From a virus, in IMG/VR virus record IMGVR_UViG_3300048033_001096, positions 62,001 through 126,000 of that record: DNA of 64,000 nt; one strand, written 5' to 3'. The notes beneath the pieces are model-generated. The model did no database searches, was not told where the DNA came from, and saw only the letters and a list, made by a program, of their open reading frames with translations. The stretch's first letter is position 1, and every line of letters starts with the position of its first letter. The position numbers were made by a program, and so were the translations under genes. This document shows positions 31,178 to 38,907 of the stretch, piece by piece.

Positions 31178-32943
31178 TTAAAATTAAAGACTTAACAGTT
31201 AAAAACTTTATGAGCGTGGGCAATCAAACTCAAGCTGTAGACTTTAACAAAGAAAAACTAACACTTGTGCTAGGTGAAAACTTAGATCAAGGTGGCGATG
31301 ACAGTGGATCACGCAACGGCACTGGTAAGACTACCATTATCAATGCATTAAGTTATGCGATGTATGGCAAGGCTCTTACAAATATTAGAGCAAACAATCT
31401 TATCAATAAAACAAACTCAAAAGGTATGGTTGTTAGTTTAGATTTTGAAAAAGACGGTAATCAATACCGCCTTGAGAGAGGACGTTCGCCCACTTTCTTT
31501 AAGTTTTATATCAATAACGAAGAACAAGTAGAAGACGAGTCGCAAGGTGACAGTCGTAAAACACAAGAATACCTAAATGATTTGTTAGGTATGTCGCATG
31601 ACATGTTCAAACACATTGTTGCACTTAATACCTACTCAGAACCGTTCCTTGCAATGCGACAAAACGATCAACGTGCTATTATTGAGCAGTTGTTGGGTAT
31701 TACTATACTGTCTGAGAAGGCAGAAAACTTAAAAGAACAAGTTCGTAATACAAAAGATGCTATTACACAAGAAACTCTTAAGATTGAAGCAATACAAACT
31801 GCTAATAGTAAAATTGAAACTACTATTGCAAGTTTGCAAAACAATCAACGTGCTTGGGTTGCTAAAAAACAGCAAGATATTGCTAAATTACAGCAAGGAA
31901 TTAACGAATTAGAACACTTAGACATTGATTTAGAGCTTGATTTACATGAAAAATTAACAAACTGGACCGAATTAAACACTGCAATTACGGCTCTTAATAA
32001 AGAAAAAAGCACATTAGACTCTGCACTATTACGTGCCACCAAGAGTGTCGAAAAGGCAGAAAAAGACATCGCAAATCTTGACGATGCAACCTGCTACACA
32101 TGCGGACAAGAGCTTCATGCAGACAAAAAAGCTGAAATTGAGACACGTAAAGCTAAAGAATTAACTGATGCAATGGCATATCAAACAGAAGTTGCTGGTA
32201 AACTTGAAGAAGTACTAAAGGCGTTGTTAGAAATTGGCAACATTAACGGACGTCCTAACACTTTTTATGAGACTGCTAAAGAAGCATACGAACATAGGCA
32301 GAATGTTGATAGTTTGAAACAAGCATTAACTTCAAAGCAAGAAGAAACTGATCCGTATCAAGCACAGATTGACGAACTAAACACTAGTGCTATGCAAGAA
32401 ATTAGTTGGGATTCAATTAACGAGCTTACAAACTATAAAGAGCACCAAGAGTTCTTATTAAAACTGCTTACAAACAAAGATAGTTTTATTCGCAAGAAGA
32501 TTATCGAACAAAACCTAGCATATCTAAACAACAGACTTACATATTATCTAGATAAACTAGGCTTGCCGCATCAAGTAGTGTTCCAAAACGACTTAAATGT
32601 TGAAATTACACAGCTAGGACAAGACTTAGACTTTGATAACCTGTCACGTGGCGAACGCAACAGACTTATTTTAGGATTGAGTTTTGCATTCCGTGACGTT
32701 TGGGAAAGTCTATATCAAAATATCAACTTGTTGTTTATTGACGAGTTGATTGATAGTGGTATGGACACTGCTGGTGTAGAAGGTGCGCTGAGTGTTCTTA
32801 AGAAAATTGCACGTGAGCGTGAGAAAAATATTTTCTTAATCTCACACAAAGACGAACTAGTAGGTAGAGTAAATCATATTCTTAAAGTTGTAAAAGAAAA
32901 TGGGTTTACAAGTTACGAAAACGATTTAGATGTTGTAGAATGA
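31174..32943 (+). CDS. gp46: Recombination endonuclease subunit gp46 (Rad50-type ATPase)
   Basis: This 589-residue protein is a split-ATPase SMC-like partner of gp47. The Walker A motif is GSRNGTGKT (residues 45-53). A long charged coiled coil follows, broken by a zinc-hook C307-YT-C310. The second coil leads to the ABC signature LSRGERNR (about 490) and the Walker B LLFIDELID (about 519), then ISHKDEL. The length is near T4 gp46 (560). It couples ATP binding to DNA-end processing with gp47. The ATG overlaps the gp47 stop by 4 nt and its own stop overlaps the next ATG by 4 nt. Confidence 0.96.
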   Translation: MIKIKDLTVKNFMSVGNQTQAVDFNKEKLTLVLGENLDQGGDDSGSRNGTGKTTIINALSYAMYGKALTNIRANNLINKTNSKGMVVSLDFEKDGNQYRLERGRSPTFFKFYINNEEQVEDESQGDSRKTQEYLNDLLGMSHDMFKHIVALNTYSEPFLAMRQNDQRAIIEQLLGITILSEKAENLKEQVRNTKDAITQETLKIEAIQTANSKIETTIASLQNNQRAWVAKKQQDIAKLQQGINELEHLDIDLELDLHEKLTNWTELNTAITALNKEKSTLDSALLRATKSVEKAEKDIANLDDATCYTCGQELHADKKAEIETRKAKELTDAMAYQTEVAGKLEEVLKALLEIGNINGRPNTFYETAKEAYEHRQNVDSLKQALTSKQEETDPYQAQIDELNTSAMQEISWDSINELTNYKEHQEFLLKLLTNKDSFIRKKIIEQNLAYLNNRLTYYLDKLGLPHQVVFQNDLNVEITQLGQDLDFDNLSRGERNRLILGLSFAFRDVWESLYQNINLLFIDELIDSGMDTAGVEGALSVLKKIAREREKNIFLISHKDELVGRVNHILKVVKENGFTSYENDLDVVE

Positions 32944-33143
32944 TAGATGACGACACACATGATAAATTAGTAAAAGCATACATGACATATTTTAAGGCAA
33001 ATGAAAATTTTGAATCAAGAAATAGTGTTCGTACGCATAGAGAAGCAAGGAGATGTCTCAGAGAAATAAGAGATCTTGCTAAACTTCGTATGGACGAAAT
33101 ACATAACTCATTTCAAACCAAAAAAGAAAGCGATAACAACTAG
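32940..33143 (+). CDS. Small charged protein coupled to gp46, unknown function
   Basis: The 67-residue product starts inside the gp46 stop (ATGA overlap), so it is likely made by translational coupling. It is mostly predicted helix with mixed charge: LVKAYMTYFKANENFESRN, then EARRCLREIRDLAKLRMDEI. There is no membrane segment or known motif. The position suggests an accessory to the gp46/47 complex or a small DNA-binding protein, but this is inference from context only. Confidence 0.75.
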   Translation: MIDDDTHDKLVKAYMTYFKANENFESRNSVRTHREARRCLREIRDLAKLRMDEIHNSFQTKKESDNN

Positions 33144-33160
33144 GCACAGGTAAGTAACTG

Positions 33161-33610
33161 ATGCAGTGGACTTACCAAGGAAAAACAATTGACACAATAC
33201 CAGATGAGTATGAAGGCTTTGTTTACCTTATCACAAATACCACTACAGGCCAAAAATACGTAGGCAAGAAACTAGCAAAATTTAAAACTACTAAGCCACC
33301 TCTAAAAGGCAAGAAAAACAAAAGACGAGGCTACAAAGAAAGCGATTGGAAGACTTACTGGGGTTCCAGTGATAGGCTAAACGCAGATGTAGCAGCACTA
33401 GGCGAAGAAAACTTCACAAGAGAAATATTATACCTATGTAAAGGTAGGGGCGAAATGTCCTACATAGAGGCAAGAGAACAGTTTGATAGGCGTGTACTTG
33501 AAACAGACGAATACTATAATGGTATTATTAATGTTAGAGTAGGCGGATCAGACAAACTCAAACAGGCATTGCTAGAACATCACATCCAGGCAAAACAATC
33601 CAACACATAA
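33161..33610 (+). CDS. GIY-YIG family endonuclease, freestanding
   Basis: This 149-residue protein has the GIY-YIG core near its N-terminus: EGFVYLITNTTTGQKYVGKK, with F20-V21-Y22 and Y33-V34-G35 as the two motif triplets. A Lys-rich stretch and YWGSSDRLNADVAALG follow, then EAREQFDRRVLETDEYYNG. This general type occurs in marine phages as Seg-like homing endonucleases or small repair nucleases. No DNA-binding tail such as NUMOD is visible, so specificity is unknown. The ribosome site is weak (CAGG well upstream). It lies between the gp46 cluster and a 636-nt hairpin-rich non-coding tract, as expected for a mobile gene beside its insertion or target site. Confidence 0.78.
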   Translation: MQWTYQGKTIDTIPDEYEGFVYLITNTTTGQKYVGKKLAKFKTTKPPLKGKKNKRRGYKESDWKTYWGSSDRLNADVAALGEENFTREILYLCKGRGEMSYIEAREQFDRRVLETDEYYNGIINVRVGGSDKLKQALLEHHIQAKQSNT

Positions 33611-33827
33611 GGTTGGCGGGCCAGATTGAGAATACCGCTGTGGAAAAAGCTAGGGTGATACCTGCACACGTAACATACTGATTGACTACCCAGAGGTAGG
33701 AAGCCATCAAACAAATTGGGCTCACTAGTTGGTATAGATAGAATGTTGGCTGTCGAAAAACTGCACATTACACATAAAAACTCTTTAGCAATAGGAACGA
33801 AGCGAGAGGTAATGTATTATACAGAAA

Positions 33828-33924
33828 GCATAAGAGCGTCTTATGCACTCTATATAGTACAATGTGCAATATTTTGCATATTAACTGTAGAAATACAGGA
33901 TAATGTGCAGAATCTTGCACATTA
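33828..33924. repeat. Four back-to-back hairpins
   Basis: Stems at 33828-33846, 33861-33882, 33885-33898 and 33901-33924 follow one another with gaps of 2-14 nt. The second and fourth share the arm AATGTGCA. Stem lengths are 8, 9, 5 and 9 bp, with loops of 3, 4, 4 (GAAA) and 6 nt. Confidence 0.7.
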
Positions 33925-34089
33925 GATGTCGACGTAGGTTGGGAAAGGTCAGAGCCCATTGTGTAGCAGTATAACAAACACCTACTTCCAATGTCTCGGC
34001 TGGTGGCGAACTCACATGAAGCTATTTTTGAGATTAGATGGGACCGTAACAGGTTCCGTCTGACTGAAACAATCTACATGAAACTTAAA

Positions 34090-34111
34090 CATTATGACAT
34101 TCGTCATAATG
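34090..34111. repeat. Perfect 9-bp inverted repeat with 4-nt loop
   Basis: CATTATGAC at 34090-34098 pairs with GTCATAATG at 34103-34111 around the loop ATTC. No U-tract follows, so it is not an ordinary terminator. Confidence 0.75.
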
Positions 34112-34186
34112 CATCTTCATATAATATATCACTTCTATCACGCATAATTAAATACGAAGTAAGTAGTTTGAGCGTTAGCGATAACT

Positions 34187-34207
34187 AATATCTACGAAGT
34201 AGATATT
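34187..34207. repeat. Perfect 9-bp inverted repeat with GAA loop, before a late promoter
   Basis: AATATCTAC (34187-34195) pairs with GTAGATATT (34199-34207) around GAA. It ends the hairpin tract and sits 6 nt before the late octamer at 34214. It is followed by TAAAAG rather than a U-run, so it may protect an RNA 3' end rather than terminate efficiently. Confidence 0.7.
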
Positions 34208-34213
34208 TAAAAG

Positions 34214-34221
34214 AATAAATA
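34214..34221 (+). promoter_or_regulatory. Late promoter octamer AATAAATA
   Basis: AATAAATAGTAT lies 26 nt before the ATG at 34247 and matches seven of eight positions of TATAAATA. It would drive the 439-residue membrane-like protein as a late gene. Confidence 0.6.
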
Positions 34222-34246
34222 GTATAGTATAAATTAGGATTATAAA

Positions 34247-35566
34247 ATGAAGATATCTGATATTTTTGTAGAAACAAAAAAACTTATTATTGAATCTGTA
34301 TTTGAGGTTGAAGGTGGAAGTATATTAAGCACTGGTAACCGAGCTTTGGGATATAATGTAGTAGATACTCGTTTACGTCCTAGTGATCCTAGATATATAA
34401 TTAACACTTTTGACACTGCAACAGCAGCCGCAAACTATAGTGACGAAATTAATTTAGAGTTACAAAGAAATTCAAGATTTGATCCTCGTACTGCTAGGAC
34501 TACTCCTCCTGGAGCAATTGCAACTACTGGAACTAAACCTCCACTTGAATGGGAAGATCTTAACGATGACCGAGGCAGACTACCGAGGCAATATCGTCTA
34601 GCACTTCAGAACCCTGGCTATATTACTCACGGAGGGCACAGATATACTCGCCAAGAAATAGATGCGTTTAGTCAACTAGCAACAACTCGTCGTGCGCAAA
34701 TGATGAGAGATGTTGAAGCAACTAGACCAAAACTTCTTAACATGGATGCTGAAGATGCAAAAAATCCTCGCGCCTGGGCAAATCGAAATGTTACATTTTT
34801 GAATACATTAGGAGCTAGATCTCTTGCTATGTTCTTTCCTTGGAACTTTCGTCCTGGATTGCAACTAGCAGCATACGTATCTCTTAAAGAAATGCTTATT
34901 CGTATGTATAATACTGAAATTACTGATAACACAACTCCAGCTGAAGCTCGAGAAAAAATACAAAGAGTATTTGGAATGTGGTTTGTTCTGTTTGTTGCTC
35001 CGGGATTACTTGCAACTATGACTATGGGTACTCGAGCAGCAATTGCTATATTTAGAACTATGATTAGATCTATAAACCTTGCATCAATGACTACACAACA
35101 AATAGCTAGTTTTGTAGGCGGACTACCTGGAGCAACAGTGATGTTAATTAAAAACGTAATTCAGTTTTTATTAGTTGAAGCATTACTATATACTGTTGCA
35201 AGAGCAATTTTAATGAGGCCTGAAGTTCAAGTGTTATTATTAAACGCAATGGGCAATCATTACGCAAGTAAATTAGGCGAATGGGGATTTGAAGGAGCCG
35301 AAACATTAAACACTTTTGTAACAGCACAACTTAATGCAGAAATAATTCCTACTCTAAACGCTACGTTTAGTGAAGTCGAACTTGAGGAAGTACACGGAGA
35401 CGCTATGACAAATTTGAAACTAGATCCAAATGATGCGCCAGTAGGACAACCTGAAGTAGATGACGGTAATGGTGGAACAACTCCTGAGGCTCAGCCACAG
35501 CGACAAACGCCTGACGGTCAGCCCGATCCAGATGCTAGAAGGCCTCTTAACATTGACGATCTTTAA
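34247..35566 (+). CDS. Putative membrane-associated late protein, unknown function
   Basis: I do not recognise this 439-residue protein. It has a polar N-terminal half (to about residue 170). Two long hydrophobic stretches follow: VFGMWFVLFVAPGLLATMT with following residues near 245-275, and a region near 295-330 containing VMLIKNVIQFLLVEALLYTV. The tail is acidic and Pro/Gln-rich (EAQPQRQTPDGQPDPDARRP). The late promoter and the location next to the tape-measure chaperone and tape measure suggest a virion or late protein, for example one delivered into the host membrane with the DNA. A holin-like role is also possible but the protein is large for that. Its last 4 nt overlap the end of the minus-strand gp26 extension, so the two units converge here. 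Confidence 0.8.
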   Translation: MKISDIFVETKKLIIESVFEVEGGSILSTGNRALGYNVVDTRLRPSDPRYIINTFDTATAAANYSDEINLELQRNSRFDPRTARTTPPGAIATTGTKPPLEWEDLNDDRGRLPRQYRLALQNPGYITHGGHRYTRQEIDAFSQLATTRRAQMMRDVEATRPKLLNMDAEDAKNPRAWANRNVTFLNTLGARSLAMFFPWNFRPGLQLAAYVSLKEMLIRMYNTEITDNTTPAEAREKIQRVFGMWFVLFVAPGLLATMTMGTRAAIAIFRTMIRSINLASMTTQQIASFVGGLPGATVMLIKNVIQFLLVEALLYTVARAILMRPEVQVLLLNAMGNHYASKLGEWGFEGAETLNTFVTAQLNAEIIPTLNATFSEVELEEVHGDAMTNLKLDPNDAPVGQPEVDDGNGGTTPEAQPQRQTPDGQPDPDARRPLNIDDL

Positions 35567-35796
35567 ACCATTGGCATTTTAGTGTTCTTACTAACTTCGA
35601 TGTTTTCTTGAATAATTTTTCCTAGTATTTGTAAATCTTCAACATCAGTGTCAGTAAGTAAATCTTTTGAATCTACTCCTCCTCGCATGTACCAAGAAAG
35701 TTTATAGATTTCGTGTTTAATTTGTTTGATTTCGTTTTCGTAATCGTTTGATAGATCCTGTATTTCAGAATCCGAGAGTGGGATTAGTATTTCAAG
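35563..35796 (-). CDS. gp26 C-terminal extension reached by -1 frameshift (77 residues)
   Basis: In the -1 frame relative to gp26 an open stretch runs to a TAA at 35563-35565. It encodes LEILIPLSDSEIQDLSNDYE, then a helical, charged segment with KLSWYMRGGVDSKDLLTDTD and LQILGKIIQENIEV. This frame is closed by a TAA at 35818-35820, eight codons before the slippery site. It has no ATG, GTG or TTG until a methionine 37 residues in, and no ribosome site, so independent initiation is unlikely. Read through the slip at 35796-35802, the fusion would be 353 residues (276 from gp26 plus 77). The arrangement mirrors lambda G/GT and P2 E/E' tail-assembly chaperones, which also lie next to the tape measure. 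In T4, gene 51 follows gene 26 in this position. Confidence 0.8.
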   Translation of the reverse strand, partial: LEILIPLSDSEIQDLSNDYENEIKQIKHEIYKLSWYMRGGVDSKDLLTDTDVEDLQILGKIIQENIEVSKNTKMPMV

Positions 35797-36623
35797 AAAA
35801 AACTCGAAAAATCCAAATTAGCTTTAATTTTGTTAGTAGCTTGACATTCACTACAAACTACTTCTGTAATCGGCGGTTCGAGTGCAGCAGTGTTTTTTGC
35901 ATAAACTTTTTGTATTTCATTAAAGTATACACCGTCATTATTTAAAATAAAATCGTTTATAAATTCTGAATTATTTTCAATGTCTCCGTCAGGTGTTGTT
36001 ACATCAACAACTACTTGACAAATTATAGATTTTGTTTGAGTATTAATTTGTTCGTAAAGTACATCCATAGCCTTATCTTTATCATCTTGAGACATATCTT
36101 TATTTTGTGTAATTTGCATAAGCTCTCTGCGAACTTTCATAGACACTTGCTGATTTTGTATAATTTCTTTGTATGTCAAAGGTCTAAGTCTAAACACAAA
36201 GTCATCAACACTAACATCAAAAGATAATTTTGTTTTCATAAAATGATCTAAGATTGATTGTACAGGTAATCCGTAAGTATCATCGTGAGTACAACTTGTA
36301 CATTTTGTACTCATAGTTATATTTTCACCGTATGTGGCAAGACGTATTGCAGCCATAACATATTCAAAATCGACACTAGCTAGTTTCCATGCATTTTTAA
36401 TTGCTGGAACACAACTTTCGATAACTTTTACAGTTGCATTACCTGTAATTAATGCATCAGGTGTTTTTGCAAGTATTTCGTTACTAGCAGTCATACTATA
36501 GACTTCTAGTTCTTCAAACTTTTCGACTATGTTATCATTGTACCAAACACCTTTGCTGGGTAAATCGATATATAATTTTGGTTGCCGTTTATATTTTTGT
36601 AACGGACTTGTTAAGTTTTCCAT
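35784..36623 (-). CDS. gp26: gp26 family tail/baseplate hub assembly protein
   Basis: The 279-residue product has the T4 base-plate protein (gp26) family layout: an N-terminal LYIDLPSKGVWY, then VYSMTASNEILAKTPDALIT, and a central CTSC zinc-ribbon half. The block FRLRPLTYKEIIQNQ follows, with a C-terminal CSEC that could complete a zinc site. T4 gp26 acts in baseplate hub assembly and is not abundant in virions. Here the gene stands on the minus strand, divergent from the tape-measure gene, with its own TATAAATA late promoter at 36659. A TTTTTTC slippery heptamer lies four codons before the stop (0-frame codons AGT TTT TTC), allowing a minor fusion product. The short form would then correspond to lambda gpG. 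Confidence 0.85.
   Translation of the reverse strand: MENLTSPLQKYKRQPKLYIDLPSKGVWYNDNIVEKFEELEVYSMTASNEILAKTPDALITGNATVKVIESCVPAIKNAWKLASVDFEYVMAAIRLATYGENITMSTKCTSCTHDDTYGLPVQSILDHFMKTKLSFDVSVDDFVFRLRPLTYKEIIQNQQVSMKVRRELMQITQNKDMSQDDKDKAMDVLYEQINTQTKSIICQVVVDVTTPDGDIENNSEFINDFILNNDGVYFNEIQKVYAKNTAALEPPITEVVCSECQATNKIKANLDFSSFFLKY
35796..35802 (-). promoter_or_regulatory. -1 ribosomal frameshift site T TTT TTC
   Basis: On the minus strand the gp26 codons read AGT TTT TTC TTG AAA TAC TAA. The heptamer T-TTT-TTC fits X-XXY-YYZ, so both tRNAs can re-pair one base back. Ten nt downstream, AATCC and GGATT can form a 5-bp hairpin (loop CACTCTC), a possible stimulator. The 0-frame stop follows 9 nt after the heptamer. 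Confidence 0.8.
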
Positions 36624-36638
36624 GTATATAACCCTTAG

Positions 36639-36646
36639 GATAAATA
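36639..36646 (+). promoter_or_regulatory. Late promoter octamer GATAAATA for the tape-measure/head operon
   Basis: GATAAATATATT lies 46 nt before the TTG start at 36693, on the plus strand. It differs from the T4 consensus only in the first base. Confidence 0.65.
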
Positions 36647-36658
36647 TATTGTACGTAA

Positions 36659-36666
36659 TATTTATA
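36659..36666 (-). promoter_or_regulatory. Exact TATAAATA late promoter for gp26
   Basis: The minus strand reads TATAAATA, identical to the T4 late consensus, 35 nt before the gp26 ATG. It overlaps the leader of the opposite transcript, so the two late promoters face away from each other through a crossed arrangement of about 28 nt. Confidence 0.75.
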
Positions 36667-36692
36667 GTTTTAAACTTTAACGGAGATTTAAT

Positions 36693-38906
36693 TTGGCTGG
36701 AACAGATCGCGAGAATAATACAGACTCAGTAAACCGAAATACCGAGTCCTTTAATCGCCTTAATGGTGCAATTAATGGTCTTGGTTCGATTCTTGGTAAT
36801 GTTATACAGGGTGCGCCCCAACGTCTTGCTCCGTTAATTGATACTAAAGTTATTCCTGGTCTTGAGCATTTGTCAAAAATGATGGCATTTGCTGAAGGAT
36901 ATGTTGGTGTATGGCAAGATCTTACACGCGGCGGCATCCATTTTAATAATCAGTTAGATGAAATGATTATTCAAGTTGGTAAAACTAACTTGACTATGGA
37001 ACAATTTACTAGAATAATTGGAGATAATCAAAGAGAAATAGCCGGAATGGGCGGTACTGCTCAACGAGGCGTTAATGCTTTTATTCAAGCGCAGCAGGCT
37101 TTCATGCAAGAAACTGCCGATGGGTTTAATCCAGCAAGAGTAGAACTTGAAAGATTAGGCTTTAATGCAGAAACACTTGGCGAAACTTTTGCATCTTTTG
37201 ATGCCTTGGCAACTATACAAGGTATTAGAGGGAGAATGGATGCAAATCAGCGTAATCAAGCTGCTGCTAATTATGCAAAGACGTTAGACGAATTAGCAAG
37301 ACTTACTGGCAAGCAAGTTGATGCATTAGCTGAAGAACAGGCTGAAATTTCAAGACAAGGTAATGTGTTTGCATTTGGACAAACATTGCAAGACCATGTC
37401 CGAGATGAATTAGATAACGGACTACTTGCTTTATCACAAGTATCGCCTACTGTAAGAGATTTTGCTATAGATGTGCTTACAAGAGGATTTCCAAACATGA
37501 ATGATCCTGAAATGCGAGCACTAAACGCAGCAGCTCCTGGACTAAGAGATGCACTAATGGAAGCTCGTCAGGCATTCCTTGCTGGCGACGAAGGTAGAGC
37601 AAAGATACTAATGGATAATGCATTAGCACAATCGACTCAATTACGAAACAATCAATTCTTAATTAATCAAGCAATGCTTGGTTCTGCAACTGATATATCA
37701 AACGGCGCTATGAATATTATGACCGAGTTGGGTAGCGGTATGGCGTTAAGTGGTGATGCAATTGCAGCCGAAGCCGAACGTGTTGCACGATTAAATGGAG
37801 ACGTTTATACAGGGTCAGCTGATCAAATTCGAGCAGGTATTAATTCGTTAGTACAAACTGAAAGAGAGAATCAGACTTCAGGAACAGGTTCTCAAGTAAT
37901 TTTAGATCAATATTTAGAAGGATTAAGAAAAGTTCAATCGGCAGCGATGAATGCACAAGAAGCTGTTGTGCGAGGAATATTTGTACAAGTTACTGCTGCC
38001 GCAGCAGAATTTATTAGTTACATAAACGGACAAGGTAATTTAGTACAAACCTTACTTGAAAATATTGAAGGACCAATAGGTGATTTTGCTAGAGCATGGA
38101 ACGAAACTTCAAGCCAAACATCAGCTTTGTTAAGTGCAGCAACATCATTAGAAAATAGATCTACACTAGTTGAAGCTCGACTAGCAGATCAGCCTTCTGA
38201 TGTTGTAGATCCAAACGACATAGCTACACTTGCTGATGCAAGGCAAAAACTAGCTGAGTTAATGACAGAAGTTTCTAGAAATCCAGGCAATGCTGATTTG
38301 CAAAACGAACTATCTATGCTGATGAATAATATAAACACAGCATTAGTAGCATCAGGAGTAAATCCTCAAGCAACTGGAACACAACCCCCATTGACTCCCG
38401 ACCAGGCGGCTGCGTTTGCTCGGGCGATGGATGCTATGCCTACTTTTTCATTAGGCACAATGGGCACTGCTGGTAGATTATTTGAAAACTTTGGAAGAGA
38501 ATCACTGGCTGCATTACACGGCCTTGAAGCAGTAACTACACCCGAACAAATGGCTGCTATTGTACAGCAATCGGCACTAGGCGGAATGAGAGCGCAAGCT
38601 GAAGCATTATTATCAAGTGGATTCACAAACAATACATCTCAGTTAGACGGAATGTTAAATACAGTAAGAAAAATTCCTTCAGAAATATCGCAAACAGTTG
38701 CTAACAATAACGAAGGTGAAGATATTAACGCATTAATAAACACAGCTATGTCAAATATGAGAGAAAATTTTGAAACTGCAATGACTAACACTTTAGTACC
38801 TAAATTAGAAGAACTAGTAGCAGTAAATACACAGTCAAATAACTATTCAGAAAAAATTAGACGTGGCATTGGAAATTTGTCAGGCGATATGCTAAGGAGC
38901 ACTTAA
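36693..38906 (+). CDS. Tail tape measure protein candidate
   Basis: This 737-residue protein is almost wholly helical, Ala/Gln/Asn-rich and free of Cys, as tape measures are. It contains AANYAKTLDELARLTGKQVD followed by ALAEEQAEISRQG, a 'LxxLTGKxxxxLxEE' segment frequently seen in tape measures of large phages. It is divergent from the chaperone-like gp26 gene and directly precedes the portal. At roughly 1.5 angstrom per residue the length would fit a tail of about 110 nm; this is inference. The start is TTG with GGAG eight nt upstream; the next in-frame ATG lies far into the conserved region. T4 gp29 (590 residues) is not recognisably similar, so a neck or head role cannot be excluded. Confidence 0.7.
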   Translation: MAGTDRENNTDSVNRNTESFNRLNGAINGLGSILGNVIQGAPQRLAPLIDTKVIPGLEHLSKMMAFAEGYVGVWQDLTRGGIHFNNQLDEMIIQVGKTNLTMEQFTRIIGDNQREIAGMGGTAQRGVNAFIQAQQAFMQETADGFNPARVELERLGFNAETLGETFASFDALATIQGIRGRMDANQRNQAAANYAKTLDELARLTGKQVDALAEEQAEISRQGNVFAFGQTLQDHVRDELDNGLLALSQVSPTVRDFAIDVLTRGFPNMNDPEMRALNAAAPGLRDALMEARQAFLAGDEGRAKILMDNALAQSTQLRNNQFLINQAMLGSATDISNGAMNIMTELGSGMALSGDAIAAEAERVARLNGDVYTGSADQIRAGINSLVQTERENQTSGTGSQVILDQYLEGLRKVQSAAMNAQEAVVRGIFVQVTAAAAEFISYINGQGNLVQTLLENIEGPIGDFARAWNETSSQTSALLSAATSLENRSTLVEARLADQPSDVVDPNDIATLADARQKLAELMTEVSRNPGNADLQNELSMLMNNINTALVASGVNPQATGTQPPLTPDQAAAFARAMDAMPTFSLGTMGTAGRLFENFGRESLAALHGLEAVTTPEQMAAIVQQSALGGMRAQAEALLSSGFTNNTSQLDGMLNTVRKIPSEISQTVANNNEGEDINALINTAMSNMRENFETAMTNTLVPKLEELVAVNTQSNNYSEKIRRGIGNLSGDMLRST

Positions 38907-38907
38907 A

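Larger units (their letters stand above)
33611..34212 (+). ncRNA. Hairpin-rich non-coding tract, possible structured RNA(s)
   Basis: No credible gene fits this ~600-nt stretch, but it is dense in RNA-like helices. From left to right: CTACC/GGTAG (33686-33699); ACATTAC/GTAATGT (33765-33771 with 33809-33815); GCATAAGA/TCTTATGC (33828-33846); AATGTGCAA/TTGCATATT with one G-U pair and a 4-nt loop (33861-33882); CTGTA-GAAA-TACAG (33885-33898); TAATGTGCA/TGCACATTA (33901-33924); GTAGGT/ACCTAC enclosing TGGG/CCCA (33934-33985); AGATGGGACC/GGTTCCGTCT with G-U pairs, closed by AGATT/AATCT (34031-34075); CATTATGAC/GTCATAATG (34090-34111); and AATATCTAC/GTAGATATT (34187-34207). G-U-containing helices favour function as RNA. 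It is not a tRNA, and I see no group I or II intron core. Transcription probably reads in from the upstream genes. Confidence 0.5.

Noticed and set aside
33580-33977. Minus-strand ORFs of 62 and 69 codons over the hairpin tract.
   Set aside because: They lack ribosome sites, have low-complexity hydrophobic products and coincide with palindromes; they look like chance frames.
33991-34188. A 65-codon plus-strand ORF inside the hairpin tract.
   Set aside because: It has no ribosome site and lies across two strong inverted repeats (34031-34075, 34090-34111). The pairing pattern with G-U pairs explains the sequence better than coding.
33611-34246. tRNA genes or an intron core next to the GIY-YIG gene.
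   Set aside because: No T-arm GGTTCGA-type sequence or cloverleaf spacing is present, and no domain V or P7 core could be found.
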